This document shows, piece by piece, positions 23,364 through 31,779 of a stretch of 36,142 nucleotides of DNA (position 1 is the first letter of the stretch; each line of letters opens with the position of its first letter). The notes under the pieces are model-generated. The model was not told where the DNA came from. It worked only from the letters and a program-made list of their open reading frames with translations, and searched no databases. The DNA is from Pseudomonas quercus. GTDB lineage: Bacteria; Pseudomonadota; Gammaproteobacteria; Pseudomonadales; Pseudomonadaceae. The translations under genes and the position numbers were made by a program. The stretch lies in the NCBI RefSeq assembly GCF_012033695.1, contig NZ_JAAVJI010000022.1, forward strand, positions 1 through 36,142, written 5' to 3'.

Positions 23364-24505
23364 ATGATCAAAAGCATTCAATATCTGCGATTTCTGGCCG
23401 CAATTCTCGTGGTTTATGGCCACTCAAATTTGCAGATCTATGGCGTGGCCCCACACACCACAAACCTTGGCGGCTTCGGCGTTGACATCTTTTTCGTGAT
23501 CAGCGGCTTTATTATGCCATACATCATTTTTGGCGGGCTGCTTAAGGAGGGAACTGCGACTACTATGTCGGCGGGTTCGTTCATGTGGCGCCGGGTGACT
23601 CGTATATGGCCAATGTACGCAGTCACGATCATGGCGGTTGTGGCTTGCTGCTTTGTGGTCGGGAAGGGTTTGGTAGCTGATCCTACCGTCGATCTAGCGT
23701 ACTTTTACAATGTGTACCGTGCAGAGCCAAGCTGGATATTCGAGACGCTGACATTCACGCACGGGTCCAGGCCTCCGATTCTAACGATTGGCTGGACATT
23801 GCAGATGGAATTTGTCTTCTACGCTGCGATAACGGCTGCGCTGCTTTTCCGGGCCAGATCTTTGGAAGGCATTGAATCTGGCGTCGTGGTCATTTTATTT
23901 GGAGCCCTTCTGCTTTCTAGCAAGTCGGTTGTGGCGGCGACCTTCGCCAGCCCGATCATCTTCGAGTTTTTCCTAGGGGTTTTCCTTTATCGCTTAGCGT
24001 CCCGCGGCGTATTAATGAACAAATCTATTGCGATGTTTGTAGCACTGTTGAGCATTCCCCTCTTTCTTACGATCGACCTTCTCGGTTTGGTTCCCCTTCC
24101 TAGTGCCTACACTAGGCCTATCTCTTGGGGGTTCCCTGCCTTTCTGTTGGTGTGGTCAATGCTAAGGCTAGAGGGCTGCCTGCCACGCTCTAGCGTTCTG
24201 TTGCTGCTGGGCGATGCTCCTACAGCCTTTACCTGAGCCACGGTGTATTGGCGCCTTGGTTCGCATTCTTCTGGGTCAAGCATGAACTCGTCACGGTGCC
24301 CGCTCCCATATATCTGCTCGTCTACCTTGTGACTTGCCAGGTGGTTGGCGTGCTGGCTCATCTCTACATTGAAAACCGATTAACAATTTCATCCGATCTA
24401 AATCAGGAAAAATCAGGAAATGCGCCACAGCCTAATGCTTGGACTAGCCATGCTGGCGACCTCGGCTTTTGCGACAGTTTCGCCGGATGGCGCGCCGATG
24501 GATGA
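23364..24505 (+). pseudogene. Membrane acyltransferase (acyltransferase 3 / OafA family), frameshifted
   Basis: The intact frame from ATG 23364 runs 290 residues: the family start YLRFLAAILVVYGHS with the catalytic-type His near residue 20, FGVDIFFVISGFIM near 40, RRVTRIWPMYAV near 76, GWTLQMEFVFY near 150 and several membrane helices. It stops at 24236 after LGDAPTAFT. Shifting by one base at about 24216-24220 restores the family motif LGDASYSLYLSHG and a last membrane segment (PIYLLVYLVTCQVVGVLAHLYIE), open to 24505. So one base is missing. Such proteins O-acetylate cell-surface glycans. The GC is lower than in flanking genes. The restored end would overlap the next gene. Either a true inactivating deletion or a sequencing error. 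Confidence 0.85.
24401..24420 (+). repeat. Tandem 10-base duplication carrying the ribosome site of the SGNH hydrolase gene
   Basis: AATCAGGAAA occurs twice in direct succession. The first AGGA (24405-24408) is 11 bases from the ATG at 24420, the second only one base away, so only the first copy is well placed for that start; the second would be too far (16 bases) for the in-frame ATG at 24435. Confidence 0.7.
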
Positions 24506-25535
24506 AAACTATCACTCTTGCTCAAATCTCGATTGCAGCATATATGTGTCAAGGAAGTTTTCCATAGAAAAAAGCCCACTTTCTGGGGATTCGGTCTACG
24601 GGGAGACCTTTTTTTCTGGTGACACAAAAACACACCGGCTCTTGTTCAAGCCTCAAAAGATAGAGTACGTGTTCAACCCGAACACGGGGCAGGTGTACTC
24701 GGAGGGATCGGATTACAAAGTCACGGATGACGGAATAGAGGTCATAGAGGGTGGACTGATAAAGTCAGCTCCGGCTGGTTACGTTGATTCGATGCCTGAA
24801 CAGGATAGGAAACTGTATGGCGTGAAGGTAACCCGTGAATTCCAGCAATACCAATACGCCGTAACATACCGGAAGAAAGACGTATTCAGGGTGAAGGTCT
24901 ATGGAAGTCTTGGCGCACATTCCAATTTACTAGGGAGGCAGCCGACAGCCGTTACTTGGTTTGGCGACTCCATTACAGAAGGGGCCAATGCAACGTCCTC
25001 CTACGTCGCACCAAACCAGCCGGGGTACGCAGGCCTGGTCATGGCCAGGCTAAACGAAATGAACCCAGGTATGTGGCAATACCGAAATAATTCGGTAGGG
25101 GGATGGAGCACGCGAAATGCTGCAGCAGCAGTCAGCTACCGCGTAATGGATAAGCCGAGCGACCTGATAATTCTCGCCTTTGGCATGAACGACTCGAACG
25201 GGATTAGCCCGGCTGAATACCACGAAAACCTAGCGAAGGTGATCACTGCTATACGCTCCACGCAGCCAAGTGTCCCCGTTCTGTTGGTCAGTGGTACGCT
25301 CGCGAACCCTGCCAGCTCCATCCAGAAGCCAGAGGCCTTACGGCAGTATCTCGGTGAACTGGAAAAAATAACGGATGAATTCACGGATGTTGCTGCCGTA
25401 GATGTGAGCTCGCTGTGGGAGCTACTGCTCAGGCGGAAAAGCTTTTACGATGTCACGGGTAATGGCCTCAATCACCCAAATGACTTTGGCCATCGCCTGC
25501 TTGCAGACGCCGTGCTAACCGCGCTTGGTCGGTAA
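24420..25535 (+). CDS. Exported SGNH/GDSL-family hydrolase
   Basis: The 371-residue protein has a signal peptide (leader ending ATSAFA, cleavage near residue 18), a beta-rich N-terminal region of about 130 residues, and an SGNH hydrolase domain from about 178. Block I is WFGDSITEG (nucleophile Ser), block II the Gly of NNSVGGWS, block III GMND with the Asn, and block V NHPNDFGH with the Asp-x-x-His dyad; all four catalytic-site residues are present. The layout resembles two-domain carbohydrate esterases (CE2-like). With a membrane acyltransferase directly upstream, the pair may add and remove O-acetyl groups on a surface polysaccharide; that link is inference. Codon use is more AT-rich than in the core genes, suggesting transfer. 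Confidence 0.85.
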   Translation: MRHSLMLGLAMLATSAFATVSPDGAPMDENYHSCSNLDCSIYVSRKFSIEKSPLSGDSVYGETFFSGDTKTHRLLFKPQKIEYVFNPNTGQVYSEGSDYKVTDDGIEVIEGGLIKSAPAGYVDSMPEQDRKLYGVKVTREFQQYQYAVTYRKKDVFRVKVYGSLGAHSNLLGRQPTAVTWFGDSITEGANATSSYVAPNQPGYAGLVMARLNEMNPGMWQYRNNSVGGWSTRNAAAAVSYRVMDKPSDLIILAFGMNDSNGISPAEYHENLAKVITAIRSTQPSVPVLLVSGTLANPASSIQKPEALRQYLGELEKITDEFTDVAAVDVSSLWELLLRRKSFYDVTGNGLNHPNDFGHRLLADAVLTALGR

Positions 25536-25549
25536 TCCTACTCGCAAGT

Positions 25550-25717
25550 TTATGGCGCGATTAACCCATGAGCACGAAGTGTAATGAGAATCTGGTTGAC
25601 GGCATAGCCGGTGGCGGCCTGAGAGCCATCGCTGTTTGCAATGGCTGCTTGGCAAGCCCCGACAACCTTTTTACCGGCCACGGACAGACCGGTCACAGTA
25701 TTAATCAACTGGTGCAT
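25550..25717 (-). pseudogene. Small phage-like protein fragment, function unknown
   Basis: The minus-strand frame reads MHQLINTVTGLSVAGKKVV followed by GACQAAIANSDGSQAATGYA and ends NQILITLRAHGLIAP, 55 residues with Pseudomonas-like codon use, while the frame further upstream turns into low-quality Ser/Arg-rich sequence. The change occurs where the plus-strand integrase homology begins (about 25716). There is no ribosome site before the ATG at 25717. It looks like the C-terminal end of a mobile-element gene joined to the integrase remnant, but I cannot name the family. Confidence 0.4.
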
Positions 25718-26405
25718 GACGGAGTTGGAATGGCAACTGCCCAACCCTGTGAAGGGCCGAACGATGAAGGAGCCAGAAGGCCGGGTACGCTGGATCACCC
25801 GGGCGGAGGCTGAAGCGCTGTGCAGAGTGGCCAGGCAGCAAAGGCATGGGGACCTGCTTGAAGACTTCATACGGCTTGCCGTGAGCACCGGTTGCCGTAA
25901 GGAGGAGATGCTGGGGCTTGAGTGGCGACGGGTTGATATGGCCAACCGCCTGATCTACTTGGAAGGCGCCAACACCAAAGCCTCGAAACGTCGCAGCATA
26001 CCGCTGAACGAAGGGGCAATGGGGGCGATAAAGAGCCGGATGGCGGAGCGGGCGACCTACTGCCCTGCCACACCCTGGGTGTTTGCCAGGCGCGATGGGG
26101 AACGAGCGGTCGATGTGTCGGAGGGATTCGAGGCGGCTTGCGCCAAGGTAGGCATCAAGGACTTCACTATCCACGACCTTCGCCATACGTGTGCGGCCTG
26201 GCTGGTAACAGCAGGCGTTCACTTGATGGAGGTCAGGGATTTGCTGGGGCACTCGACGGTGCAGATGACTGAGCGGTACGCGCACCTTGCACCGGCCAGG
26301 GTGCGGGATGCGGTCAGTGTGCTCGACAAGCCGATGTCACAATCTCGCTACAGTGATAATCCAGTGGGTCACACTGGTGAAGCGCTCAAGCTCGTAAGTG
26401 CTTGA
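25716..26405 (+). pseudogene. Tyrosine recombinase (integrase), 5'-truncated, catalytic domain retained
   Basis: Homology to phage/island integrases starts at MTELEWQLPNPV and continues through EPEGRVRWITRAEAEAL. All catalytic residues of the C-terminal domain are present: Arg in STGCRKEEMLGLEW, Lys in NTKASKRRSIPL, His-x-x-Arg in HDLRHT, the second His in LLGHSTVQM, and the Tyr nucleophile in TERYAHL. Full-length relatives have 330-400 residues; the SAM-like core-binding and arm-binding N-terminal domains are missing, so integration or excision is unlikely. In-frame codons extend upstream to 25641 but are not homologous; ATG 25764 is a further possible start. The stop is nine bases from the tRNA-Leu 3' end, the usual place of an integrase using that tRNA. 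Confidence 0.85.
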
Positions 26406-26414
26406 TTTGTAATA

Positions 26415-26499
26415 TGGTGCGGACGAAGAGACTCGAACTCTTACAGCTTGCGCCGCTGGAACCTAAATCCAGTGTGTCTACCAATTTCACCACGTCCGC
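26415..26499 (-). tRNA. tRNA-Leu, anticodon UAG
   Basis: The minus strand folds as a class II tRNA: acceptor GCGGACG / CGTCCGC, discriminator A, encoded CCA (26415-26417), anticodon stem CTGGA / TCCAG with loop TTTAGGT (anticodon TAG), a long variable arm, and T arm AAGAG / CTCTT with TTCGAGT loop. It is the integration site of the island: bases 26436-26465 recur at 22821-22850. Confidence 0.95.
26436..26465. repeat. Right copy of the attachment repeat, inside tRNA-Leu
   Basis: Identical over 30 bases to 22821-22850. The two copies are direct repeats about 3.6 kb apart and enclose the acyltransferase, SGNH hydrolase and integrase remnants. Confidence 0.85.
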
Positions 26500-26514
26500 A
26501 AAACGCTTAAAGCA

Positions 26515-26542
26515 AAGGCGCCACACTTGCGTAAGGCGCCTT
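26515..26542 (-). repeat. Hairpin between tRNA-His and tRNA-Leu
   Basis: AAGGCGCC (26515-26522) pairs with GGCGCCTT (26535-26542) around a 12-base loop. Lying between two tRNAs of the same transcript, it could be an RNase processing site or a weak terminator; there is no T-run on the minus-strand 3' side. Confidence 0.5.
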
Positions 26543-26552
26543 CCTACAAATA

Positions 26553-26628
26553 TGGGGTGGACGATGGGAATCGAACCCACGACAACTGGAATCACAATCC
26601 AGCGCTCTACCAACTGAGCTACGCCCAC
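26553..26628 (-). tRNA. tRNA-His, anticodon GUG
   Basis: Acceptor GTGGGCG / CGTCCAC (one G-U pair), the extra 5' G at 26629 opposite C73 that marks tRNA-His, D arm AGCTCAGTTGGTAGAGC, anticodon stem CTGGA / TCCAG with loop TTGTGAT (anticodon GTG), T loop TTCGATT, encoded CCA. Confidence 0.96.
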
Positions 26629-26661
26629 CATATTGCATCACTTGTACCGAAGCTGCCTGAA

Positions 26662-26738
26662 TGGCGCACCCGGCAGGACTCGAACCTGCGACCATCCGCT
26701 TAGAAGGCGGATGCTCTATCCAGCTGAGCTACGGGCGC
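26662..26738 (-). tRNA. tRNA-Arg, anticodon UCU
   Basis: Acceptor GCGCCCG / CGGGTGC, D arm AGCTCAGCTGGATAGAGC, anticodon stem with loop CTTCTAA (anticodon TCT), T loop TTCGAGT, encoded CCA. First gene of the three-tRNA operon. The other two lie 33 and 53 bases downstream of their predecessors. Confidence 0.96.
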
Positions 26739-26867
26739 TCGGTATTTCGACTTCAGGCTGAAGCGAAAAAGCCGTTACCGCGTCAATGCCTTCCAACCAA
26801 TTGATGAACAAGAGGTTTTCTGCGGCTACTTGCGCCAGCGTTAGGCCCTGCCCGACAAGTGCGACGA

Positions 26868-26896
26868 ATCTTATAGACCCCCCTTTGGGCCGTCAA
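26868..26896 (-). promoter_or_regulatory. Promoter of the tRNA Arg-His-Leu operon
   Basis: On the minus strand TTGACG (26896-26891) and TAAGAT (26873-26868) are 17 bases apart; TATAAG two bases earlier is an alternative -10. An A/T-rich stretch lies just upstream and a GC-rich discriminator just after, as in stable-RNA promoters. Confidence 0.7.
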
Positions 26897-26959
26897 CTGT
26901 TTTTTGGAAAAAAATGCATTGAATTAAAGGGGTTAGCGGATTCCCAGGTGGCGATGCCT

Positions 26960-26987
26960 TTGACCTGACTGCCTGGCGTGCGAGAAT
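26960..26987 (+). promoter_or_regulatory. Probable promoter of folD
   Basis: TTGACC (26960-26965) is followed after 16 bases by GAGAAT (26982-26987), about 40 bases before the folD ATG. It is divergent from the tRNA promoter. Confidence 0.5.
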
Positions 26988-27028
26988 AGCGGCACTTCTT
27001 CTTCCCCTTCGAGGGTTTATCACGCGTC

Positions 27029-27883
27029 ATGACAGCACAACTTATCGACGGCAAGGGCATTGCCGCCAGCCTGCGCCAGCGGATCGCTCAGCACGTGGCA
27101 ACACGTCGGGAACAAGGGCTGCGCATTCCCGGCCTGGCGGTCATCCTGGTGGGTACCGATCCTGCGTCTCAGGTATACGTTTCCCATAAGCGCAAGGACT
27201 GCGAAGAAGTGGGGTTCCTGTCCCAGGCGTATGACTTGCCCAGCACCACTGGCCAAGCCGAGCTGGAAGCGCTGATCGACCGTTTGAATGCCGACCCAGC
27301 CATCGACGGTATCCTGCTGCAACTGCCCTTGCCGGAAGGCTTGGACGCTTCCGGGCTGCTGGAACGTATTCGCCCTGACAAGGACGTGGATGGCTTCCAC
27401 CCCTACAACGTAGGCCGCCTGGCGCAACGCATCCCCTTGCTGCGCCCTTGCACACCCAAGGGCATCATGGCGCTGCTGGAAAGCACGGGGCAGAACCTGT
27501 ACGGCATGAATGCCGTGGTGGTAGGTGCGTCCAATATCGTGGGCCGGCCCATGGCCATGGAGCTATTGCTGGGGGGTTGTACCGTAACGGTTACCCATCG
27601 CTTTACCCGTGACCTGGCCGACCACGTAAGTCGCGCTGACCTTGTTGTGGTGGCGGCTGGGAAGCCAGGGCTGGTGAAGGGTGAGTGGATCAAGCCAGGC
27701 GCCATCGTGATCGATGTGGGCATTAACCGTCAGGACGATGGCAAACTGGTAGGCGATGTGGTGTACGAGACTGCCCTGCCCCGCGCGGGCTGGATCACCC
27801 CTGTGCCGGGCGGCGTAGGCCCCATGACCCGGGCCTGCCTGCTGGAAAACACCCTGTATGCCGCAGAGGCATTGCACGGCTGA
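27029..27883 (+). CDS. folD: Bifunctional methylenetetrahydrofolate dehydrogenase / methenyltetrahydrofolate cyclohydrolase
   Basis: The 284-residue enzyme interconverts 5,10-methylene- and 10-formyl-tetrahydrofolate with NADP. Family motifs are all present: VGTDPASQVYVSHKRKDCEEVG with the catalytic Tyr and Lys near residues 50-56, GILLQLPLPEGLD near 95, DKDVDGFHPYNVGRL near 120, PCTPKGIMALLE near 143, VVVGASNIVGRPMAMELLLGG near 160-180 (NADP loop) and PVPGGVGPMTRACLLENT near 260. Length is normal. It stands alone, with a promoter upstream and REP elements after it, convergent with the glp-type operon. Confidence 0.97.
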   Translation: MTAQLIDGKGIAASLRQRIAQHVATRREQGLRIPGLAVILVGTDPASQVYVSHKRKDCEEVGFLSQAYDLPSTTGQAELEALIDRLNADPAIDGILLQLPLPEGLDASGLLERIRPDKDVDGFHPYNVGRLAQRIPLLRPCTPKGIMALLESTGQNLYGMNAVVVGASNIVGRPMAMELLLGGCTVTVTHRFTRDLADHVSRADLVVVAAGKPGLVKGEWIKPGAIVIDVGINRQDDGKLVGDVVYETALPRAGWITPVPGGVGPMTRACLLENTLYAAEALHG

Positions 27884-27913
27884 CAGCAGGTAGCCTGCAA
27901 ACATGCTTCAACG

Positions 27914-27990
27914 CGTTCGCGGGCTACCCCCGCTCCTACACAACCCAGGCCAGGCGCCTGTTATGTTGGAGCGGGAGTAGCCCGCGAACG
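27914..27990. repeat. Pair of inverted REP elements (P. putida type)
   Basis: CGTTCGCGGGCTAC..CCGCTCCTAC (27914-27940) is mirrored by TTGGAGCGGG.GTAGCCCGCGAACG (27966-27990), with 25 bases between. Each is the palindrome of the Pseudomonas REP family (GCGGG..GCCCGC..CTCCTAC core), so together they can fold into one long stem. They lie between the convergent folD and glp-type genes and probably act as a bidirectional transcription/decay barrier. Confidence 0.85.
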
Positions 27991-28008
27991 GCTTATACGC
28001 CTTGTCGA

Positions 28009-29751
28009 CTACTTCTTGGCCGCCTCCCAAGACTTCAGCAGTTCGTTGTAGCCCACTGTCTGGCCCTGAGGTTTTTCGTTGGCCAGTTTTGGTTTGGGGG
28101 CGCCTGGTTGGTCGAACCAGTACTGCGCAGTTTTTTCCTCGTTCAGCTTAGGCCCGCAGCTTGAGCTGGATTGAGCCCGCTCCAGGCGTTTGAGCATGGC
28201 GTCCTGGTCTGCTGCCAATCCATCCAGTGCCTGCTGGGCTGTCTTCTCGCCGCTAACCGCATCCGACACATGTTTCCACCACAGCTGTGCCAGCTTGGGG
28301 TAGTCCGGCACGTTGGTACCGGTTGGCGTCCACTGCACCCGTGCCGGGCTGCGATAGAACTCCACCAGCCCGCCCAGTTTGGGTGCCAAGTCGGTCATGG
28401 CCTGAGAGTTGATGTCAGACTCGCGAATCGGCGTAAGCCCAACGATGGTCTTTTTCAACGAAACGGTCTTGGCCGTTACAAACTGCGCATACAGCCAGGC
28501 CGCCAGGCGCTGCTTCTCGGGGGTGGACTTGAAGAACGTCCAGGAGCCGGTGTCCTGGTAGCCCAGCTTCATGCCCTCTTCCCAATAAGGCCCTTTAGGT
28601 GAGGGGGCCATCCGCCATTTCGGCGTGCCGTCGCTGTTAACCACCGGCAGCCCGGGCTTGGTCATGTCTGCCGTGAACGCGGTGTACCAGAAAATCTGCT
28701 GGGCCACTTCGCCTTGGGCAGGTACTGGCCCGGCTTCGGAGAACGTCATGCCTGCGGCTTGAGGCGGCGCATAGGCTTTGAGCCAGTCGATGTATTTCTG
28801 GGTAGCGAACACCGCTGCAGGGCCGTTGGTATCACCACCGCGCGTGACACTAGACCCTACCGGGCGGCAGTCCTCTACGCGAATGCCCCACTCATCCACG
28901 GGTAGCCCGTTGGGCAGCCCCTTATCGCCACCGCCGGCCATGGAGAACCAGGCATCGGTGAAGCGCCAGCCCAGGGACGGGTCTTTCTTGCCGTAATCCA
29001 TGTGGCCGTAAACCCGCTTGCCATCGATTTCCTTCACGTCTTCGCTGAAGAATTTGGCGATATCTTCATAGGCGGACCAGTTCACCGGCACGCCCAGCTC
29101 ATAGCCGTATTTGGCCTTGAACTTCGCTTTCAGGTCGGGCCGCTCGAACCAGTCGGCGCGGAACCAGTACAGGTTCGCGAACTGCTGGTCAGGCAACTGG
29201 TAGATTTTCTTGTCCGGGGCGGTGGTGAAGGAAATGCCGATGAAGTCGTTAAGGTCCAGGGTGGGCGAGGTAAAGTTCTTACCCTCGTTGGCCATGAGGT
29301 CGGTCAAGGACTCCACCTTGCCATAACGGAAATGGGTGCCAATCAGGTCCGAATCGTTCACCCAGCCATCGTAAATGTTCTGGTCCGACTGCATTTGCGT
29401 CTGCAGCTTCTCGATCACATCCCCTTCCTGGATCAGGTCGTGGGTCAGCTTGATACCGGTGATCTCGGTGAAGGCCTTGGCCAGCACCTTGGATTCGTAT
29501 TCATGGGTGGTAAGGGTTTCGGACACCACCTTGATGTCCATGCCCCGGAACGGCTTGGCCGCCTCGATAAACCATTTCAACTCCGCCATCTGCTGCTCGG
29601 GTGTCAGCGTGGAGGGCGTGAATTCACTGCCGATCCACTTTTTGGCGGCATCTTCGTACTGGTCCGCGAGGGCAAGCGAGCCGTAGGCACTGAACACCAG
29701 CAGGGCCGCCAGCGTGATGCCCTGTCGCCTGTTGTTTTTATTCTCGAACAT
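28009..29751 (-). CDS. glpV: ABC transporter periplasmic binding protein, glycerol/polyol type (GlpV family)
   Basis: The 580-residue protein has a signal peptide (leader ending SLALA, cleavage near residue 29) and a type I solute-binding (SBP_bac_1-like) fold with long inserts typical of GlpV: FTEITGIKLTHDLIQEGDVIEKLQTQ near residue 95, YQLPDQQFANLYWFRADWF near 190, GYQDTGSWTFFKSTPEKQRLAAWLYAQF near 410, and the YNELLKSWEAAKK end. It is the last gene of the six-gene minus-strand operon and ends 20 bases before the REP pair. In Rhizobium leguminosarum the homologous GlpSTPQUV imports glycerol; the substrate in this organism is inferred to be glycerol or a similar polyol and is not proven. Confidence 0.88.
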   Translation of the reverse strand: MFENKNNRRQGITLAALLVFSAYGSLALADQYEDAAKKWIGSEFTPSTLTPEQQMAELKWFIEAAKPFRGMDIKVVSETLTTHEYESKVLAKAFTEITGIKLTHDLIQEGDVIEKLQTQMQSDQNIYDGWVNDSDLIGTHFRYGKVESLTDLMANEGKNFTSPTLDLNDFIGISFTTAPDKKIYQLPDQQFANLYWFRADWFERPDLKAKFKAKYGYELGVPVNWSAYEDIAKFFSEDVKEIDGKRVYGHMDYGKKDPSLGWRFTDAWFSMAGGGDKGLPNGLPVDEWGIRVEDCRPVGSSVTRGGDTNGPAAVFATQKYIDWLKAYAPPQAAGMTFSEAGPVPAQGEVAQQIFWYTAFTADMTKPGLPVVNSDGTPKWRMAPSPKGPYWEEGMKLGYQDTGSWTFFKSTPEKQRLAAWLYAQFVTAKTVSLKKTIVGLTPIRESDINSQAMTDLAPKLGGLVEFYRSPARVQWTPTGTNVPDYPKLAQLWWKHVSDAVSGEKTAQQALDGLAADQDAMLKRLERAQSSSSCGPKLNEEKTAQYWFDQPGAPKPKLANEKPQGQTVGYNELLKSWEAAKK

Positions 29752-29825
29752 GGGGAACCTCCAAGAGGGATGTAGGCGCCAGCCAAGGCGGGCGCCGTTC
29801 TAGCAAGGGCTTGTGTACAAATGCT

Positions 29826-30098
29826 TCAGCCCCAACGCATCACTACTGCCAACCACACCAGGGACAGCGCCGAAGCGACCCAGATGCTCCAATCAGTAGC
29901 CCCTACGATCACCAGGTGAAGGTAGGCACTACCCAGAAGGCCAATAAACAACCGATCACCGCGCGTGGTAGCGATCGGCAGAAAACCTCGCCGCTCAGCG
30001 CCAGGCCAGCGCAGCTCAATCGTGGTCATCGCCGCCAGCAGCAGCCCTACAGCAATGAAAAATAGCGCGGTAGGCAGGGTCCAGGCCATCCAGCTCAT
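29826..30098 (-). CDS. glpU: Small membrane protein of the transporter operon (DUF2160, GlpU type)
   Basis: This 90-residue protein has three hydrophobic helices: TALFFIAVGLLLAAM (about 9-24), LFIGLLGSAYLHLVIVG (50-66) and WVASALSLVWLAVVM (73-87). The TIELRWPGAERRGFLP loop is the DUF2160 hallmark. A longer in-frame reading from 30314 overlaps the upstream permease; ATG 30098 follows an AAGGAGCCGC ribosome site and is preferred. The family always sits between the permease and the binding protein in glycerol-type operons and may be an accessory membrane subunit; its mechanism is not known. Confidence 0.88.
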   Translation of the reverse strand: MSWMAWTLPTALFFIAVGLLLAAMTTIELRWPGAERRGFLPIATTRGDRLFIGLLGSAYLHLVIVGATDWSIWVASALSLVWLAVVMRWG

Positions 30099-30109
30099 GT
30101 GCGGCTCCT

Positions 30110-30904
<795 letters not shown>

Positions 30905-30915
30905 GTGGTGGCTCC

Positions 30916-31779
30916 CTAGTTCCGGTCGGTGTGGGTCATGGCGGTGTAGAACACCCAGGACACCAGCAGAATGATCAGGAAATACACCAGCGAAAACGCT
31001 GCCGCTGGCCCCAGGTCGAATTGCCCCACTGCCATCTGGGTCAGTGTCTGGCTCAGGAAGGTGGTCGCGTTGCCGGGCCCTCCCCCGGTGAGCACGAACG
31101 GCTCGGTATAAATCATGAAGCTGTCCATGAACCGCAGCATCACGGCGATCAGCAGCACGCTTTTGAGCTTTGGCAGCTGAATGTGCCGAAACACAGCCCA
31201 GGGCGAGGCCCGGTCAATGCGGGCGGCTTGGTAGTACACATCCGGAATGGCGCGCAGGCCGGAGTAGCACAACAAGGCCACCAGGGAGGTCCAGTGCCAC
31301 ACGTCCATGACCAGCACCGTGCCCCAGGCATCACGGGTATGAGCGGCGTAGTTGTAATCCACACCCATGGCATTCAGGCCCCAGCCCATCAACCCGATAT
31401 CGCCCCGGCCAAAGATCTGCCAGATAGTCCCTACTACGTTCCACGGAATCAGGAGCGGAATGGCCATCACGATGAGCACCAGGGAGGCGCGCTTGCCCTT
31501 GGCGGGCATGGTGAGGGCAATGGCGATACCCAAGGGAATCTCGATGGCCAGCACACAGGCCGAGTAGATGAATTGGCGCAGCAAGGAGTCATGCAGGCGC
31601 GGGTCTTGCAACACCTGCCGGTACCAGTCTGCCCCTACGAAAAAGCGGCTGCTGCTGTCGAAAATGTCCTGCACCGAATAGTTGACCACCGTCATCATCG
31701 GCACGATGGCGCTGAACGCCACCAGGATGAACACCGGCATCACCAGCCACCAGGCTTTGTTGTTAGGCACCTTGTTCAT
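30916..31779 (-). CDS. glpP: ABC transporter permease, GlpP type
   Basis: The 287-residue permease is of the MalF/UgpA class. It has a first helix (AWWLVMPVFILVAFSAIVPM, residues 9-28), the VNYSVQDIF segment next to it, and an EAA loop PDVYYQAARIDRASPWAVFRHIQLPKL near residue 185, then EPFVLTGGGPGNATTFLSQ, a strong carbohydrate-permease signature. ATG 31779 gives this N-terminus and lies inside the end of glpT, a 17-base overlap; ten in-frame codons further upstream were rejected. Confidence 0.92.
   Translation of the reverse strand: MNKVPNNKAWWLVMPVFILVAFSAIVPMMTVVNYSVQDIFDSSSRFFVGADWYRQVLQDPRLHDSLLRQFIYSACVLAIEIPLGIAIALTMPAKGKRASLVLIVMAIPLLIPWNVVGTIWQIFGRGDIGLMGWGLNAMGVDYNYAAHTRDAWGTVLVMDVWHWTSLVALLCYSGLRAIPDVYYQAARIDRASPWAVFRHIQLPKLKSVLLIAVMLRFMDSFMIYTEPFVLTGGGPGNATTFLSQTLTQMAVGQFDLGPAAAFSLVYFLIILLVSWVFYTAMTHTDRN

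Noticed and set aside
24205..24245. Programmed -1 frameshift in the acyltransferase
   Set aside because: No slippery heptamer is present and I see no obvious pseudoknot; a plain one-base deletion is simpler.
25568..25813. 81-codon plus-strand frame overlapping the integrase start
   Set aside because: It is out of frame with the integrase homology and opposite a better minus-strand coding signal.
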